42,186 bases of DNA from Betaproteobacteria bacterium RIFCSPLOWO2_12_FULL_64_23 (GTDB taxonomy: Bacteria > Pseudomonadota > Gammaproteobacteria > Burkholderiales > SG8-39): the NCBI GenBank assembly GCA_001770575.1, contig MERK01000219.1, forward strand, positions 1-42,186, read 5' to 3'. A program made the position numbers and the translations under genes. The notes below the pieces were generated by a model that searched no databases, was not told the DNA's origin, and worked only from the letters and a program-made list of their open reading frames with translations. The first letter of the stretch is position 1, and each line of letters starts with the position of its first letter. Positions 16,085 through 26,066 of this stretch are shown piece by piece.

Positions 16085-16465
16085 ATGAAAACGCCTGAAC
16101 AGCTGAAATACACGAAAACGCACGAATGGGTGGCCAGTGAAGCGGAAGGCACGCTCGCGGTGGGGATCACCGACCATGCGCAGGAAGTGCTGGGCGACAT
16201 GGTGTTTCTGGAACTGCCGGCGATGGGGAAGCGCTATGCACAAGGCGAGGCCTGCGCCGTGATCGAATCGGTGAAAGCCGCATCCGACATCAACATGCCC
16301 GTGGCAGGCGTCGTGGTCGCCGTCAACGAAGATCTGGCGAAATCGCCGGAGCGGGTCAACGCCGATGCCTACGCCGCCTGGATGTTCAGGATCAAGCCCG
16401 ACAACCCGGGTGACATCGGCAATCTGATGGACGCCGCCGCTTATGCCGGCCACGCGGCGAAATAG
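16085..16465 (+). CDS. gcvH: Glycine cleavage system H-protein
   Basis: A 126-residue lipoyl carrier that shuttles the aminomethyl intermediate between P- and T-protein. The lipoylated lysine is Lys64 in AVIESVKAASDINMPV. The start MKTPEQLKYTKTHEW follows a GGAAG site. It lies 16 bases after gcvT and 9 bases before gcvP. Confidence 0.97.
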   Translation: MKTPEQLKYTKTHEWVASEAEGTLAVGITDHAQEVLGDMVFLELPAMGKRYAQGEACAVIESVKAASDINMPVAGVVVAVNEDLAKSPERVNADAYAAWMFRIKPDNPGDIGNLMDAAAYAGHAAK

Positions 16466-16474
16466 GAGAGTGTC

Positions 16475-19363
16475 ATGCTCGATACCCTGAAGCGCAGCAC
16501 GAAAAAGCCGCAGACATCGCCGGCGGAACTGGAGCAGCAAGACACATTCGCCGCTCGCCACATCGGCCCGGACGCCACGGATCAGGCCGCCATGCTGTCC
16601 GTGCTCGGTTACGCCACGCGCGCAGCGCTGATCGACGCCGTCGTTCCCGCCGGCATACGCAACAAGTCGGCGCTCGATCTTGCGCCGGGCCGGAGCGAAG
16701 CGGAGGCGCTGGCGGAGCTCAGGAGGATCGCCGCCAGGAATCGGGTGTCGCGCTCGTTCATCGGTCAGGGCTACTACGACACGCATCTGCCCGGCGTGAT
16801 CCTGCGCAATATTCTGGAAAGCCCCGCCTGGTACACGGCGTACACGCCCTACCAGCCGGAGATCTCTCAAGGCCGCCTGGAGGCGCTGATCAATTTCCAG
16901 ACCATGGTGTGCGACCTCACCGGCATGGCCATCGCCAATGCGTCCATGCTCGATGAGGCCACGGCCGCGGCCGAAGCGATGACGCTGTGCCGCCGCAGCA
17001 GCAAAGCCCCGAGCAATGTGTTCTTCGTCGCGGATTCGGTGCTGCCGCAGACCGTGGACGTGGTGCGCACGCGCGCCGAGCCGCTGGGCCTCGAAGTGAA
17101 AACCGGCCCGGCGCAGGCTGCGGCGGCCGCCGAGTGCTTCGGCGTGCTGCTGCAGTATCCGGCCGCCAACGGCGAGGTAGAGGACTATCGCGCCCTGATG
17201 CAGGCGGTGCATGCGCGCGGCGGCCTGGTCGCGGTCGCCGCCGACCTGCTCGCGCTCACGCTGCTCAGCCCCCCGGGGGAGTGGGGTGCGGATGTGGTGC
17301 TGGGCTCGGCCCAGCGGTTCGGCGTGCCGCTGGGTTTCGGCGGCCCGCACGCGGCCTATTTCGCGACCCGGGACGAATTGAAGCGCAACCTGCCCGGGCG
17401 TCTGGTGGGGTTGACGCGCGACAGCCAGGGCAATCCGGCTTACCGGCTCGCGCTGCAGACGCGCGAACAGCACATACGGCGCGAAAAGGCCACCAGCAAC
17501 ATTTGCACCGCGCAAGTGCTGCTCGCCGTGATCGCGGGCATGTATGCGGTGTATCACGGCCCGCGCGGCCTGGCCCGCATCGCGCAGCGCGTTCACCGCC
17601 TTACCGGTGTGCTGGCCGCGGGTCTGAGACAAATGGGCGCGGTCATCGAAAACGCGTGCTGGTTCGATACGCTGACGGTCGCCACTGGCGCGCGAACGCA
17701 GGCGGTGCATGCAGATGCCGAGGCCCGCGGCGTCAACCTGCGCCGCATCGACGACGGCCGCGTCGGCGTATCGCTGGACGAAACCAGCACTGGCGCCGAG
17801 GTGGCGCTGCTATGGCAGATCTTTGCGCCCGGTAATGCGCTTGCCCCGGATTTCGATGTGATGGAACATGACCCAGGCGATGCCTACCCGTCCGGTCTGA
17901 AGCGCGGCAGCGGCTTTCTCGCGCACCCGGTATTCAACGCCCATCATTCCGAAACCGCAATGCTGCGCTATCTGCGGCAGCTCGCTGACCGCGACCTGGC
18001 GCTCGACCGGTCGATGATCCCGCTGGGTTCTTGCACCATGAAGCTCAACGCCACGAGCGAGATGCTGCCGATCTCCTGGCCCGAATTCGCGCATATCCAT
18101 CCGTTCGCGCCGGCGTCGCAGACCGCGGGCTATCGCGAATTGATCGCCGCGCTGGAGCGTATGTTGTGCGCGATCACCGGTTATGCGGCGGTATCGCTGC
18201 AGCCCAACGCGGGATCGCAGGGCGAGTTTGCCGGATTGCTGGCGATCCGCGCCTGGCACCGCTCGCGCGGCGAGGGCCGGCGCAACGTATGCCTGATCCC
18301 CGCTTCGGCGCACGGCACCAATCCGGCCTCGGCACAGATGGCGGGCATGCAGGTGGTGGTCGTCGCCTGCGATGCCGAAGGCAACGTCGATTTCGCCGAT
18401 TTGCGCGCCAAGGCCGAAGAGCACAGCGGTCAACTGGCGGCGATCATGCTGACTTACCCATCCACCCATGGCGTGTTCGAGCCGGGCATCACTGAAATTT
18501 GCGACCTCGTGCATGCTCACGGCGGCCAGGTGTATATCGACGGCGCCAACCTGAACGCCATGGCCGGCCTGTGCGCGCCCGGGCGATTCGGCGGCGATCT
18601 ATCGCACCTGAACTTGCACAAGACGTTCGGAATTCCGCACGGCGGCGGCGGGCCCGGCGTGGGCCCGCTGGCGGTGGCGGCGCATCTCGCTCCGTTCCTG
18701 CCGGGGCACCGCGCGCTGCCGGCCGGCGCGCACGGCGCGGTGGCGGCCGCCCCCTGCGGCAGCGCCGGCGTTCTGCCGATCGCATGGATGTATATCGCCC
18801 TGCTCGGGCGCGAAGGCGTGCGCGCCGCGAGTGAAGTGGCGATCCTGAACGCGAACTATCTGGCGAAACGCCTGGCGCCGCACTACCCCGTGCTCTACAG
18901 CGGGCCGGGCGGTTTGGTCGCGCACGAGTGCGTGCTCGATCTGCGACCGCTGCGGGAGGCGAGCGGCATCAGCGTCGAAGACGTGGCCAAGCGGTTGATC
19001 GACTACGGCTTTCACGCGCCCACCATGTCGTTTCCGGTAGCGGGCACGCTGATGGTCGAACCGACCGAAAGCGAGTCCAGGGCCGAGTTGGATCGCTTCA
19101 TCGACGCCATGATCGCCATCCGCGCGGAAATCCGCGCGGTGGAGGAGGGCAGGCTGGGGCGCGACGACAATCCGCTCAGGCACGCGCCGCATACCGCAGC
19201 CATGGTGTGCGCGGATGAATGGCCGCACCGCTATGCGCGCGAGTTGGCGGCCTTTCCGCTTGCGGGATTGCGCGCGCGCAAGTATTGGCCGCCGGTCGGG
19301 CGCGCCGACAACGCTTACGGCGACCGCAACCTGGTCTGCATCCGTTTGCCCGAGCAGCCCTGA
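16475..19363 (+). CDS. gcvP: Glycine dehydrogenase (decarboxylating), P-protein
   Basis: A 962-residue PLP enzyme that decarboxylates glycine and transfers the aminomethyl group to H-protein. It is the fused single-chain form, both halves in one polypeptide. The PLP lysine is Lys716 in [20 protein letters not shown]. Other landmarks are [14 protein letters not shown] at the N-terminus, [15 protein letters not shown], and [20 protein letters not shown] in the second half. An AGGAG site precedes the start. No lpd (L-protein) or folate gene follows; the shared dihydrolipoyl dehydrogenase must be encoded elsewhere. Confidence 0.97.
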   Translation: MLDTLKRSTKKPQTSPAELEQQDTFAARHIGPDATDQAAMLSVLGYATRAALIDAVVPAGIRNKSALDLAPGRSEAEALAELRRIAARNRVSRSFIGQGYYDTHLPGVILRNILESPAWYTAYTPYQPEISQGRLEALINFQTMVCDLTGMAIANASMLDEATAAAEAMTLCRRSSKAPSNVFFVADSVLPQTVDVVRTRAEPLGLEVKTGPAQAAAAAECFGVLLQYPAANGEVEDYRALMQAVHARGGLVAVAADLLALTLLSPPGEWGADVVLGSAQRFGVPLGFGGPHAAYFATRDELKRNLPGRLVGLTRDSQGNPAYRLALQTREQHIRREKATSNICTAQVLLAVIAGMYAVYHGPRGLARIAQRVHRLTGVLAAGLRQMGAVIENACWFDTLTVATGARTQAVHADAEARGVNLRRIDDGRVGVSLDETSTGAEVALLWQIFAPGNALAPDFDVMEHDPGDAYPSGLKRGSGFLAHPVFNAHHSETAMLRYLRQLADRDLALDRSMIPLGSCTMKLNATSEMLPISWPEFAHIHPFAPASQTAGYRELIAALERMLCAITGYAAVSLQPNAGSQGEFAGLLAIRAWHRSRGEGRRNVCLIPASAHGTNPASAQMAGMQVVVVACDAEGNVDFADLRAKAEEHSGQLAAIMLTYPSTHGVFEPGITEICDLVHAHGGQVYIDGANLNAMAGLCAPGRFGGDLSHLNLHKTFGIPHGGGGPGVGPLAVAAHLAPFLPGHRALPAGAHGAVAAAPCGSAGVLPIAWMYIALLGREGVRAASEVAILNANYLAKRLAPHYPVLYSGPGGLVAHECVLDLRPLREASGISVEDVAKRLIDYGFHAPTMSFPVAGTLMVEPTESESRAELDRFIDAMIAIRAEIRAVEEGRLGRDDNPLRHAPHTAAMVCADEWPHRYARELAAFPLAGLRARKYWPPVGRADNAYGDRNLVCIRLPEQP

Positions 19364-19458
19364 CCCCTGTGGCGCGTTGCCCGGTCGCCGCGGGCGCGGC
19401 GCGCGCAGGGCTTCCCGCCGCGTCGCTCGGTTGAAATGGCAGGTACAATCGGACCTGC

Positions 19459-20187
19459 ATGATTTACGAACTCTATTACTGGCCCGGCATCCAAGGCCGC
19501 GGTGAATTCGTGCGCCTGGCCCTGGAGGAGGCCGGGGCCGAATACCTTGATATCGCGCTCTTGCCCGAGGAGCAGGGCGGCGGCGTGACGGCGATGATGC
19601 AATTCCTCGACGGCCCCGAAGTCGCGCGTCCTCCGTTCGCGCCGCCGTTTCTGAAAGCGGGCCGCAGGCTCATCGGGCAAACCGCGAACATCCTCCTGTT
19701 TCTAGGGCCGCGGCTGGGACTCGCGCCGCGCGATTCCGGCGGCAGGCTATGGACGCATCAATTGCAGCTCACCCTTGCGGACTTCCTGGTTGAGATTCAC
19801 GACACCCATCACCCCATCGGCGGCGGGCTATACTACGCGGAGCAGAAGGCGGAAGCCAGGCGCCGCAGCCGTGAATTTCTGGCGCAGCGCCTGCCGAAGT
19901 TCCTCGGCTACTTTGAACGCGTGATCGAGCGCAACCCGGACAGCGACACCTGGCTGGCCGGCAAGCTGCTCACTTATGTCGATCTGTCCATGGCCCAGGT
20001 GGTCGCGGGGCTGCGATACGCGTTTCCGGCGGCAAGCAGGAAGGCGCTGCGCGCCTGTCCTCGGCTGCGCGCGCTGCACGACAGTGTTTTTGCCCGTCCG
20101 CGGATCAAGCGCTATGTCGCATCGGGGCGGCGGCTGGCCTTCAACAACGATGATATTTTCCGGCGCTATCCCGAGCTCGATGCGTAA
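19459..20187 (+). CDS. Glutathione S-transferase-like protein
   Basis: A 242-residue protein with a thioredoxin-like N-terminal domain (MIYELYYWPGIQGRGEFVRL) and an all-helical C-terminal domain, as in the sigma/mu-like cytosolic GSTs. Tyr6 or Tyr7 is the likely catalytic tyrosine. The segment GQTANILLFLGPRLGLAP carries the glutathione-binding turn, and DTWLAGKLLTYVDLSMAQVV is the conserved N-capping region of the C-terminal domain. No Shine-Dalgarno precedes the ATG. A TACAAT hexamer (19444-19449) and a 6-bp inverted repeat (19439-19444/19453-19458) lie directly in front, so the mRNA may be leaderless. Substrate unknown. Confidence 0.83.
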   Translation: MIYELYYWPGIQGRGEFVRLALEEAGAEYLDIALLPEEQGGGVTAMMQFLDGPEVARPPFAPPFLKAGRRLIGQTANILLFLGPRLGLAPRDSGGRLWTHQLQLTLADFLVEIHDTHHPIGGGLYYAEQKAEARRRSREFLAQRLPKFLGYFERVIERNPDSDTWLAGKLLTYVDLSMAQVVAGLRYAFPAASRKALRACPRLRALHDSVFARPRIKRYVASGRRLAFNNDDIFRRYPELDA

Positions 20188-20269
20188 ACGGCGCAGATCA
20201 CGAAACTGATTTACAGAATGACCGAAGCGCAACCGATTTTCCTGCCGCTTTGTCCTGACGGAGGTTTGC

Positions 20270-20839
20270 ATGCCTGAATCCTTGCTCGATGCCGTGAGCG
20301 CCGGTGACGTTGATCTTGTGCGCAAGCTCCTGGCGGCCGGCGCCGATTGCAACGAGCGCAACGGCGATGGCGCCACGGCGCTGATGCTGGCCGCCCACGC
20401 CGGCAAACTCGAACTGGTCAAAACCCTGATCGATGCCGGCGCGGACGTGAATGCGACCGACGAGCTTGGCTGGGGCCCGCTGATGAAATCCGCCTACAAC
20501 GCGGATCTGGATCGCGGTTTTGCCGAGGTGGCGCAAGCCCTCATCGACGCCGGTGCGAATGTGGAGGCCTCCATCGGCTATGGCGTGCGGCCGCTGATGC
20601 TGGCGGCCGGCTACGGCGAAACCGCCGTGGTGGAAACGCTGCTGAACGCGGGCGCCGACGTTTTGGCGCGCAACGACGGCGGCCTTACCGCGCTGATGAT
20701 GGTCAAGCAAAAGCACTACGTCGATGTCATCAATCTGTTGCACGAAGCGGAACAGGAGGCCGGCGTGGGCGAGGGCAGTTGTTCGACCAAGAACGCGCCG
20801 GGTTCGAACGTCGTGACTTTTCTCAAGCCGGGCAAATGA
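20270..20839 (+). CDS. Ankyrin-repeat protein
   Basis: A 189-residue soluble protein built from about four or five ankyrin repeats: DLVRKLLAAGADCNERN, ATALMLAAHAGKLELVKTLI then DAGADVNATDELG, a longer central repeat with QALIDAGANVEASI, VRPLMLAAGYGETAVVETLL then NAGADVLARNDGG, and a final one ending in NLLHEAE. There is no signal peptide. Such proteins serve as protein-binding scaffolds; the partner is not evident. GGAGG precedes the start. It is 82 bases behind the GST-like gene in the same direction and may be co-transcribed. Confidence 0.85.
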   Translation: MPESLLDAVSAGDVDLVRKLLAAGADCNERNGDGATALMLAAHAGKLELVKTLIDAGADVNATDELGWGPLMKSAYNADLDRGFAEVAQALIDAGANVEASIGYGVRPLMLAAGYGETAVVETLLNAGADVLARNDGGLTALMMVKQKHYVDVINLLHEAEQEAGVGEGSCSTKNAPGSNVVTFLKPGK

Positions 20840-21025
20840 GCAATTCGGCGTGCACGCGCGACAGCGGCGGCGAGAGCGAGGCGGATCGGCGCCGCTTCGG
20901 TTCGCTGTCCGGAATTGCCGGCGTGAGAAGCGGTTTTTGGTTACCATCACGCTGACTAATTCAAGAACCGTTCCGTTAACCGGCTTGCAACTGCCGTACC
21001 TGCCAGGTCCAAGTTCACCCATACG

Positions 21026-23830
21026 ATGATCGCCAATTTATTCTCGCGCACCGCCCTGCAGCAGCACGCCGAACCGGCACAGCGCATCCTCGGCGTCACG
21101 GCACTGCCGCCGGACTCGGGCGAACTCGCGCAACTGCTGGTCACCGACCCCGCGCCGGAGGTGCGCATCGCAGCCGCGCAGCGTTGCGCCGATCTGGCTG
21201 CGCTCGCCTCTGCCTGGGAAACCGAAGCCGATGCCGCCGTGCGGCTTGCACTTGTCTCCGCGCTGGGCGATGCGCTCGCGCGAGCGCCGGACAGCGCCGG
21301 TGCGCAGGCGCTGCTCGCGGCGGATCGATGTACGGACGCAATCCGGATCGAAGTGGCGCGCCGCGCCCGCGATGCGGCGCTGCGCCGCGCCGCGATCGCC
21401 GGCATGCGCGATGAAGCCGCGCTGGTCGAACTCGCCCTGCGCGGCGAGCATGCGGAGACGCGCCTGGCGGCGGCCGAGCGCGTGCGCACGCCCGACGGAC
21501 TGCGCAGACTCGCCGATGCGGCAAAGAACAAGGACCACGGCGTGGCCAGGCTCGCGCGGCAGCGGATCGACGCGATCAAGCAGCGCCAGGCGCAGGACGC
21601 CGAAGCAGAGATCATCATCGCGCAACTGGAAGGGCTCGCTGCCGAACCCGGCCCGATACTCAGCGCGGTGATCGAACTCAACCGCCGCTGGCAGGCACTG
21701 GACATGAGCGGCGCGACTGCGTGCCTCGAGCGCTGCGAGACGGCGCGCCAGGCGATTCAAGCGCGCTTCGAGCGCGAGCAAAACGAGCAGCGGGCACGGT
21801 TGCAGTTCGAGCGCAGGCTGGGCGAATGGATGGCGGAGCTGGGAACGGCGGCACCGGCCGCGCCGGATGCTCTCGCCGCGATGCGCACCGAACTCGCCGC
21901 GCTGCGCGACGAGGCGCGCGGGCGCAGCGACGATGCCGCGCTCGCGCGGCTCGACCAGGCGGAGAGCCGCATCGCGCGACGGGAAGCGGAACTCCAGGCG
22001 CTCGCCGGCACGCTGGCACTGGTGCTCGAAGCCGAGCAGCTTGCCGCGGGCACGTCGATCGACCACGCGCAACTGCCGGCGCGCTGGCAGACGCTCGATC
22101 GGGCGATTCGCACAGCGGAGTTGACGCGGCGCTTCGAGGCCGCAGTGATGACGGTGGAGCAACGCCGGCTGGCGCAGATCCAGGCCACGCAACAGGAGGC
22201 GAACGCCGCGCGGCAGCAGGTTCATGCCTTGCTGCACAGCGCGGAGCAGGCGCTCGCCGCAGGCCAGGTGCAGGCGGCGCGCGCGGCCGCCGACGAGATC
22301 AAGGCGCTCAAGACGGCGGCCGGCCCGCTGCCGAAGCCGAGCACGCAGCGGCTGGGCCGACTGGTGCAGCAGCTGGTGGAACTCGAGCGCTGGGAATCGT
22401 TCGGCCAGCAAAACGCGCGCATCCAGTTGTGCGAGCGCGCCGAAGCCGCGGCGAAGCAGACTCTGGACCCGCCGCAACTCGCGCTCGAGGTGCAGAAGCT
22501 GCGCAACGAATGGAAAGCGCTGGACCAGCAGCACGCGGGCGTGCCCAAGGCGCTGTGGGAGCGCTTCGACGGCGCCTGCGAAAGGGCCTACGCTCCCGCG
22601 GCGAGATATTTCTCCGAGCTCGCGGCGCAAAGAAAGGAAGCGCGCAAGCGGCGCGACGCGTTCATCGCGGCGGCCGCGGCGCAGGCGCCGACGCTGCTCG
22701 CCGAGCCCGCCGACTGGCGCGCGCTCGAGCGCTGGCTGCGCGAAACGGAGCACGGGTGGCGCGAAGGCGATCTGGGCAGTGTCGATCCCGGCGCATGGAA
22801 AAAACTCGATCTGCGCTTCAAGACCGCGCTGGCGCCGCTGCGCCAGGCTTTGGCGGCGGCGCGCGATGGCGCCAAGGCCGGGCGTCAGTCGCTGATAGAG
22901 GAAGCCGCGGCGCTGGCAGCCAAAGCGACGGAGCGCGAAGTGCCGTCGCAAGTCAAGGCGATTCAGGCCAGATGGCAGGCCGAGGCCAAGGAGTTGCCGC
23001 TGGCGCAGCGCGACGAGCGCGCGCTGTGGAAGCAGTTTCGCGCCGCCTGCGACGCCGTGTTCGACGCGCGCCAGAGCAAGCGCAAGGAAGAGGACGGCCG
23101 CAAGAACGCGCATCGCCACGCGCTGCAGGAACTGTGCGCCCAATTGGAGCTGCTCGCGCGGGCTGCGGACAAGGAGGATCAGGAACTGCGGCGTGCGTTG
23201 CGCGATCTGCAGGATCAATGGAAACAGCAGGCCGGCGCATCCAGTCCTGATTTGCGTGAGCTGGAAACGCGTTTTACCAAAGGCAGGGCGGCGCTGGAGG
23301 CGATGCTGTCGGCGCGCGTGCGTTCGCGCGAAGCCGCGCGATGGCAGACGCTGGTGGCGAAAGAGCGCTTGTGCGACGAACTGGACGCTTTGCTGCGCGC
23401 GGGCGGCGCTTCGGCTCAATTGGAGGCACAGTCGGCGACGGTGCCGGAACGATGGGCGGCTCTTTCGGCGTTGCCGCCCGCCTGGGAGAAGAAGATGCTG
23501 GCACGGCGCGACGCAGCGCTAGCCTCGTTGTTGGATGCGGACGCGGCCGCGAAATACCTGGCGCGGATGGAGCAGGACGCGGGATCGCGCCGCGAGGGCC
23601 TGCTCGAACTCGAGTTGTTGCTGGGTATGGAAAGCCCAGCGGAAATTCAGCCGCAACGGCTTGCTCTGCAGGTAAGACAGCTGAAAGAGCGCTTCAGTAG
23701 CGCGGCAAGCGCCAGCCCCGTCAACGCGGGCGAGCGCCTGGTCGTGTGGTGCGCCCAGCCGGGCGTGGCCGATGCGCTCGACCGGCAGCGCTTTGAACGA
23801 ATTCTCTCCAGAGTCGAGCAGGCGCGCTGA
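21026..23830 (+). CDS. Large DUF349 protein with HEAT-like N-terminus
   Basis: A 934-residue, Ala/Arg/Glu-rich, almost wholly helical protein. The N-terminal 220 residues look like HEAT-type repeats (VRIAAAQRCADLAALASAW, VRLALVSALGDALARA). The rest holds repeated DUF349 segments, each with a tryptophan in the pattern LxxxWKxL or QARWQAEAKEL, such as LRNEWKALDQQHAGVPKALW and LQDQWKQQA, separated by long coiled-coil stretches. There is no membrane segment. DUF349 proteins are widespread, but I know of no firmly assigned function in betaproteobacteria. The ATG has no clear Shine-Dalgarno. Long open frames on the opposite strand here are an effect of base composition. Confidence 0.85.
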   Translation: MIANLFSRTALQQHAEPAQRILGVTALPPDSGELAQLLVTDPAPEVRIAAAQRCADLAALASAWETEADAAVRLALVSALGDALARAPDSAGAQALLAADRCTDAIRIEVARRARDAALRRAAIAGMRDEAALVELALRGEHAETRLAAAERVRTPDGLRRLADAAKNKDHGVARLARQRIDAIKQRQAQDAEAEIIIAQLEGLAAEPGPILSAVIELNRRWQALDMSGATACLERCETARQAIQARFEREQNEQRARLQFERRLGEWMAELGTAAPAAPDALAAMRTELAALRDEARGRSDDAALARLDQAESRIARREAELQALAGTLALVLEAEQLAAGTSIDHAQLPARWQTLDRAIRTAELTRRFEAAVMTVEQRRLAQIQATQQEANAARQQVHALLHSAEQALAAGQVQAARAAADEIKALKTAAGPLPKPSTQRLGRLVQQLVELERWESFGQQNARIQLCERAEAAAKQTLDPPQLALEVQKLRNEWKALDQQHAGVPKALWERFDGACERAYAPAARYFSELAAQRKEARKRRDAFIAAAAAQAPTLLAEPADWRALERWLRETEHGWREGDLGSVDPGAWKKLDLRFKTALAPLRQALAAARDGAKAGRQSLIEEAAALAAKATEREVPSQVKAIQARWQAEAKELPLAQRDERALWKQFRAACDAVFDARQSKRKEEDGRKNAHRHALQELCAQLELLARAADKEDQELRRALRDLQDQWKQQAGASSPDLRELETRFTKGRAALEAMLSARVRSREAARWQTLVAKERLCDELDALLRAGGASAQLEAQSATVPERWAALSALPPAWEKKMLARRDAALASLLDADAAAKYLARMEQDAGSRREGLLELELLLGMESPAEIQPQRLALQVRQLKERFSSAASASPVNAGERLVVWCAQPGVADALDRQRFERILSRVEQAR

Positions 23831-23837
23831 GCGCGGT

Positions 23838-24215
23838 TCACCGCGCCTGCGTCATTTTCGAGTAGGTCTCGGTACTGGACAGGATGACATGCTTTGCCAC
23901 GGCCTGTTCCCGATGGACGTTGGCGGCGGCGTATTCGGGCGAGCGCATCATGTCGAGAAATGCCGCGCGCGAGGGGTAGCGCACCAGCACCACGTAGTCC
24001 CAGCGGTCGGCCTCGGCATCGCCGAAGGCCACCGCTTCGCCGTTGCCCGCCCACAGCACCGTGCCGCCGCGCGCCTTGATCAGCGGCATGGTGAGCTCGC
24101 TGTAGCGCTTGTAGGCTGCGCGGTCGCGCAGGCGCAGCAGGTTCACCATGACCACGGGACCCGTGTCCGGCAGGCCCGCGATCAGCTCATCGTTGATTTC
24201 TTTCGGTCCCGCCAT
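23838..24215 (-). CDS. DUF1330 protein
   Basis: A 125-residue small protein of the DUF1330 family, a dimeric alpha/beta-barrel fold related to EthD and Dabb proteins. Visible landmarks are VVMVNLLRLRDRAAYKRYSE, GGTVLWAGNGEAVAFGDAE, WDYVVLVRYPSRAAFLDMM, and SPEYAAANVHREQA. The start was set at MAGPKEINDEL, preceded by AAGGAG; the frame runs on upstream to 24392 but is antisense to the amidase gene there. It is divergent from that gene. No enzymatic activity is established for the family. Confidence 0.82.
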   Translation of the reverse strand: MAGPKEINDELIAGLPDTGPVVMVNLLRLRDRAAYKRYSELTMPLIKARGGTVLWAGNGEAVAFGDAEADRWDYVVLVRYPSRAAFLDMMRSPEYAAANVHREQAVAKHVILSSTETYSKMTQAR

Positions 24216-24255
24216 GTGTCGCTCCTTTTCGCCGTTTCGGCTATTGTATGCCTGC

Positions 24256-24990
24256 ATGACTTCGATCCGGACACCTCTCCTTGCCCTGATGCTGGCGCTC
24301 GCAGCCTGTGCGCCGGTGCCGCAGCGCGCGGGTATTCCGACCGAATGGCAGGCGTCGCCGAACTTCAACGAAAGAAGGCCCAACTTCGTCATTCTGCATC
24401 ACACCAGCGATGACACCGTCGAGCAGGCGTTGCGCGCGCTTTTGGATCCCCTGCGATCGGTGAGCGCGCATTATCTCGTCGGCCGTGACGGCAGGATCAT
24501 CCAGCTGGTCGATGAGCGCGCCCGCGCCTGGCACGCGGGCGAATCGAAATGGGGCGCGGAGACGGACCTCAATTCAGCCTCGCTCGGCGTGGAATTGGAC
24601 AACAACGGACGCGAGCCGTTCACCGATGCCCAGATTGCAGTCTTGCTGCGCCTGCTTGCGGATATCAGGGAGCGCTATCACATCCCGGCCGCGAACTTTC
24701 TGGGGCACGCCGATGTCGCACCCAGGCGCAAGACCGATCCCAGCCCTTACTTTCCGTGGAAGACGCTCGCGGATCATGGATTCGGGCTATGGTGCGATCC
24801 GCCTTACGCGCCGCCGCCCGCGGCGTCCGACATGGCGCTGGAACTGCGCGCCTTCGGTTACGATACCGGGGACGTCGCCGCGGCCGTACGCGCATTCAAA
24901 CTGCATTTCCTGCCGGGCGATGGCTCGCCCGGGCTGGACGAAGGCGGCCGCGCCCTGCTTTATTGCCTGTACCGGAAATCCGTCGGCTGA
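24256..24990 (+). CDS. amiD: AmiD-like N-acetylmuramoyl-L-alanine amidase lipoprotein
   Basis: A 244-residue lipoprotein: the signal peptide ends in the lipobox LAAC with Cys18 as the lipidated residue. The mature part is an Amidase_2 zinc amidase that cuts the bond between MurNAc and L-Ala in peptidoglycan or anhydro-muropeptides. The zinc ligands and catalytic residues fall at His48 (ILHHTS), Glu113 (LGVELDNNG), His151 (LGHADVAP) and Asp161, nearly the same numbering as E. coli AmiD. A C-terminal helical peptidoglycan-binding-like domain follows. Asp20-type inner-membrane retention is not seen (Ala19), so the outer membrane is likely. There is no Shine-Dalgarno; TATTGT ends 8 bases before the ATG, suggesting a very short leader. 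Confidence 0.88.
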   Translation: MTSIRTPLLALMLALAACAPVPQRAGIPTEWQASPNFNERRPNFVILHHTSDDTVEQALRALLDPLRSVSAHYLVGRDGRIIQLVDERARAWHAGESKWGAETDLNSASLGVELDNNGREPFTDAQIAVLLRLLADIRERYHIPAANFLGHADVAPRRKTDPSPYFPWKTLADHGFGLWCDPPYAPPPAASDMALELRAFGYDTGDVAAAVRAFKLHFLPGDGSPGLDEGGRALLYCLYRKSVG

Positions 24991-25072
24991 GAAGCGCGCG
25001 TGGCCGCGTCCTCCAAGAGGACTTCCGCTGGGCGTGGGAGCGAGCTTGCTTCGCAACCAAGGAGTTGTCGCA

Positions 25073-25876
25073 CTAGCGCCCCTTGAATTTCGGTTTGCGC
25101 TTTTCGGAAAAAGCAAGAACGGCTTCGTGCTGGTCTTCGGTATGTTGCGTCAGCGCCTGCATCGAGGAGGCCATTTCGAGCGCGGCCGCCAGGCTGGTTT
25201 GCTGCGAATCGCGCAGCAGGCGCTTGGTCAGGCGCAGCGAATGCACCGGCTGGGCGGCAATGCGGCGGGCGAGGGCCGCCGCCTCCTCCATCAACCTGTC
25301 GTCGTCGACCACTTTCGACACCAGGCCGATGCGCAGCGCTTCCTCCGCCTCGACGAAATCGCCGGTGAACGTCATTTCGCAGGCTTTGGACATGCCGACC
25401 GCGCGCGGCAGGAACCAGGCGCCGCCATCGCCGGACACCAGGCCGACGCGCAGGAAACTTTCGGCAAAGCTGGCGCCGCGCCCGGCGATGCGTATATCGC
25501 ACATGGCGGCGAGGTCGCAGCCGGCGCCGACCGCGGCGCCGTTGACCGCGGCGATCGACGGCGCTTCCAGCGCATACATCGCCAGCGGGATGCGTTGAAT
25601 TCCCTGCTGGTAGCTGCGGCGAATCTCCACCGGGCTTCCGCCAAACAAGCCGGAGCGGCCTTTCATGTGCTTGACGTTGCCGCCGGAGGAAAACCCTTTG
25701 CCCGCGCCGGTGACGATGACGCAGCCCACGCTCAAGTCGGCATTGATGCGATCGGTGCATTCCACCAGCGCCTCGACGATGGCCGGCGATATGGCGTTAC
25801 GCGTCGTCGGTTCGTTCAAAGTCAGGACGACGACGCCGCCGTCCTGTTCATATAACACCGGGTGACTGTGGCTCAT
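25073..25876 (-). CDS. Enoyl-CoA hydratase/isomerase family protein
   Basis: A 267-residue crotonase. The oxyanion-hole segments are GFSSGGNVKHMKGR and VNGAAVGAGCDLAAMCDIRI. In place of the first catalytic Glu of classic hydratases there is AAVGAGCDLA, and the second region reads FLRVGLVSGDGGAWFLPRAV, with Asp where hydratases often have Glu. That substitution is common in isomerase-type and 1,2-epoxyphenylacetyl-like members, so plain hydratase activity is doubtful. AAGGAAG precedes the start. It is divergent from the acyl-CoA dehydrogenase pair at 26067 with a 190-base gap and likely serves the same pathway. Confidence 0.82.
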   Translation of the reverse strand: MSHSHPVLYEQDGGVVVLTLNEPTTRNAISPAIVEALVECTDRINADLSVGCVIVTGAGKGFSSGGNVKHMKGRSGLFGGSPVEIRRSYQQGIQRIPLAMYALEAPSIAAVNGAAVGAGCDLAAMCDIRIAGRGASFAESFLRVGLVSGDGGAWFLPRAVGMSKACEMTFTGDFVEAEEALRIGLVSKVVDDDRLMEEAAALARRIAAQPVHSLRLTKRLLRDSQQTSLAAALEMASSMQALTQHTEDQHEAVLAFSEKRKPKFKGR

Positions 25877-25974
25877 GGCTCAGCTTCCTTTTTTGGTATG
25901 GCCGGCGTGCAAGAAGAATGCGGTGGCAGGCCGGTCGCCGGGGGCGCGCTTCATGGTGCGCATGAATTTTACCT

Positions 25975-26004
25975 TTTGCGCGGTAGTGGTGTCTCGGATA
26001 TATT
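25975..26004 (+). promoter_or_regulatory. Candidate promoter of the acyl-CoA dehydrogenase pair
   Basis: TTTGCG (25975-25980), 18 bases, TATATT (25999-26004). The leader to the start codon at 26067 would be about 55 bases. This is the best sigma-70-like match in the divergent gap 25877-26066, but the -35 is weak. Confidence 0.35.
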
Positions 26005-26066
26005 GGCCGCGTCGGGCTTAAGCCGGGAGCGCGTGGGCCGGCGCAAGCCCATGGATGGAGAATAAA

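Noticed and set aside
16061..17710. Minus-strand open frame of 549 codons
   Set aside because: Antisense to gcvH and gcvP; composition shadow.
21038..23419. Long minus-strand open frame of 793 codons
   Set aside because: Antisense to the DUF349 gene, whose Ala/Arg-rich, high-GC3 codons keep the opposite frame open. The translation has no protein-like features.
23831..23846. Hairpin GCGCGG/CCGCGC between the convergent DUF349 and DUF1330 genes
   Set aside because: Only 6 bp, overlaps the DUF1330 stop codon and has no T-run; such short GC pairs are frequent here.
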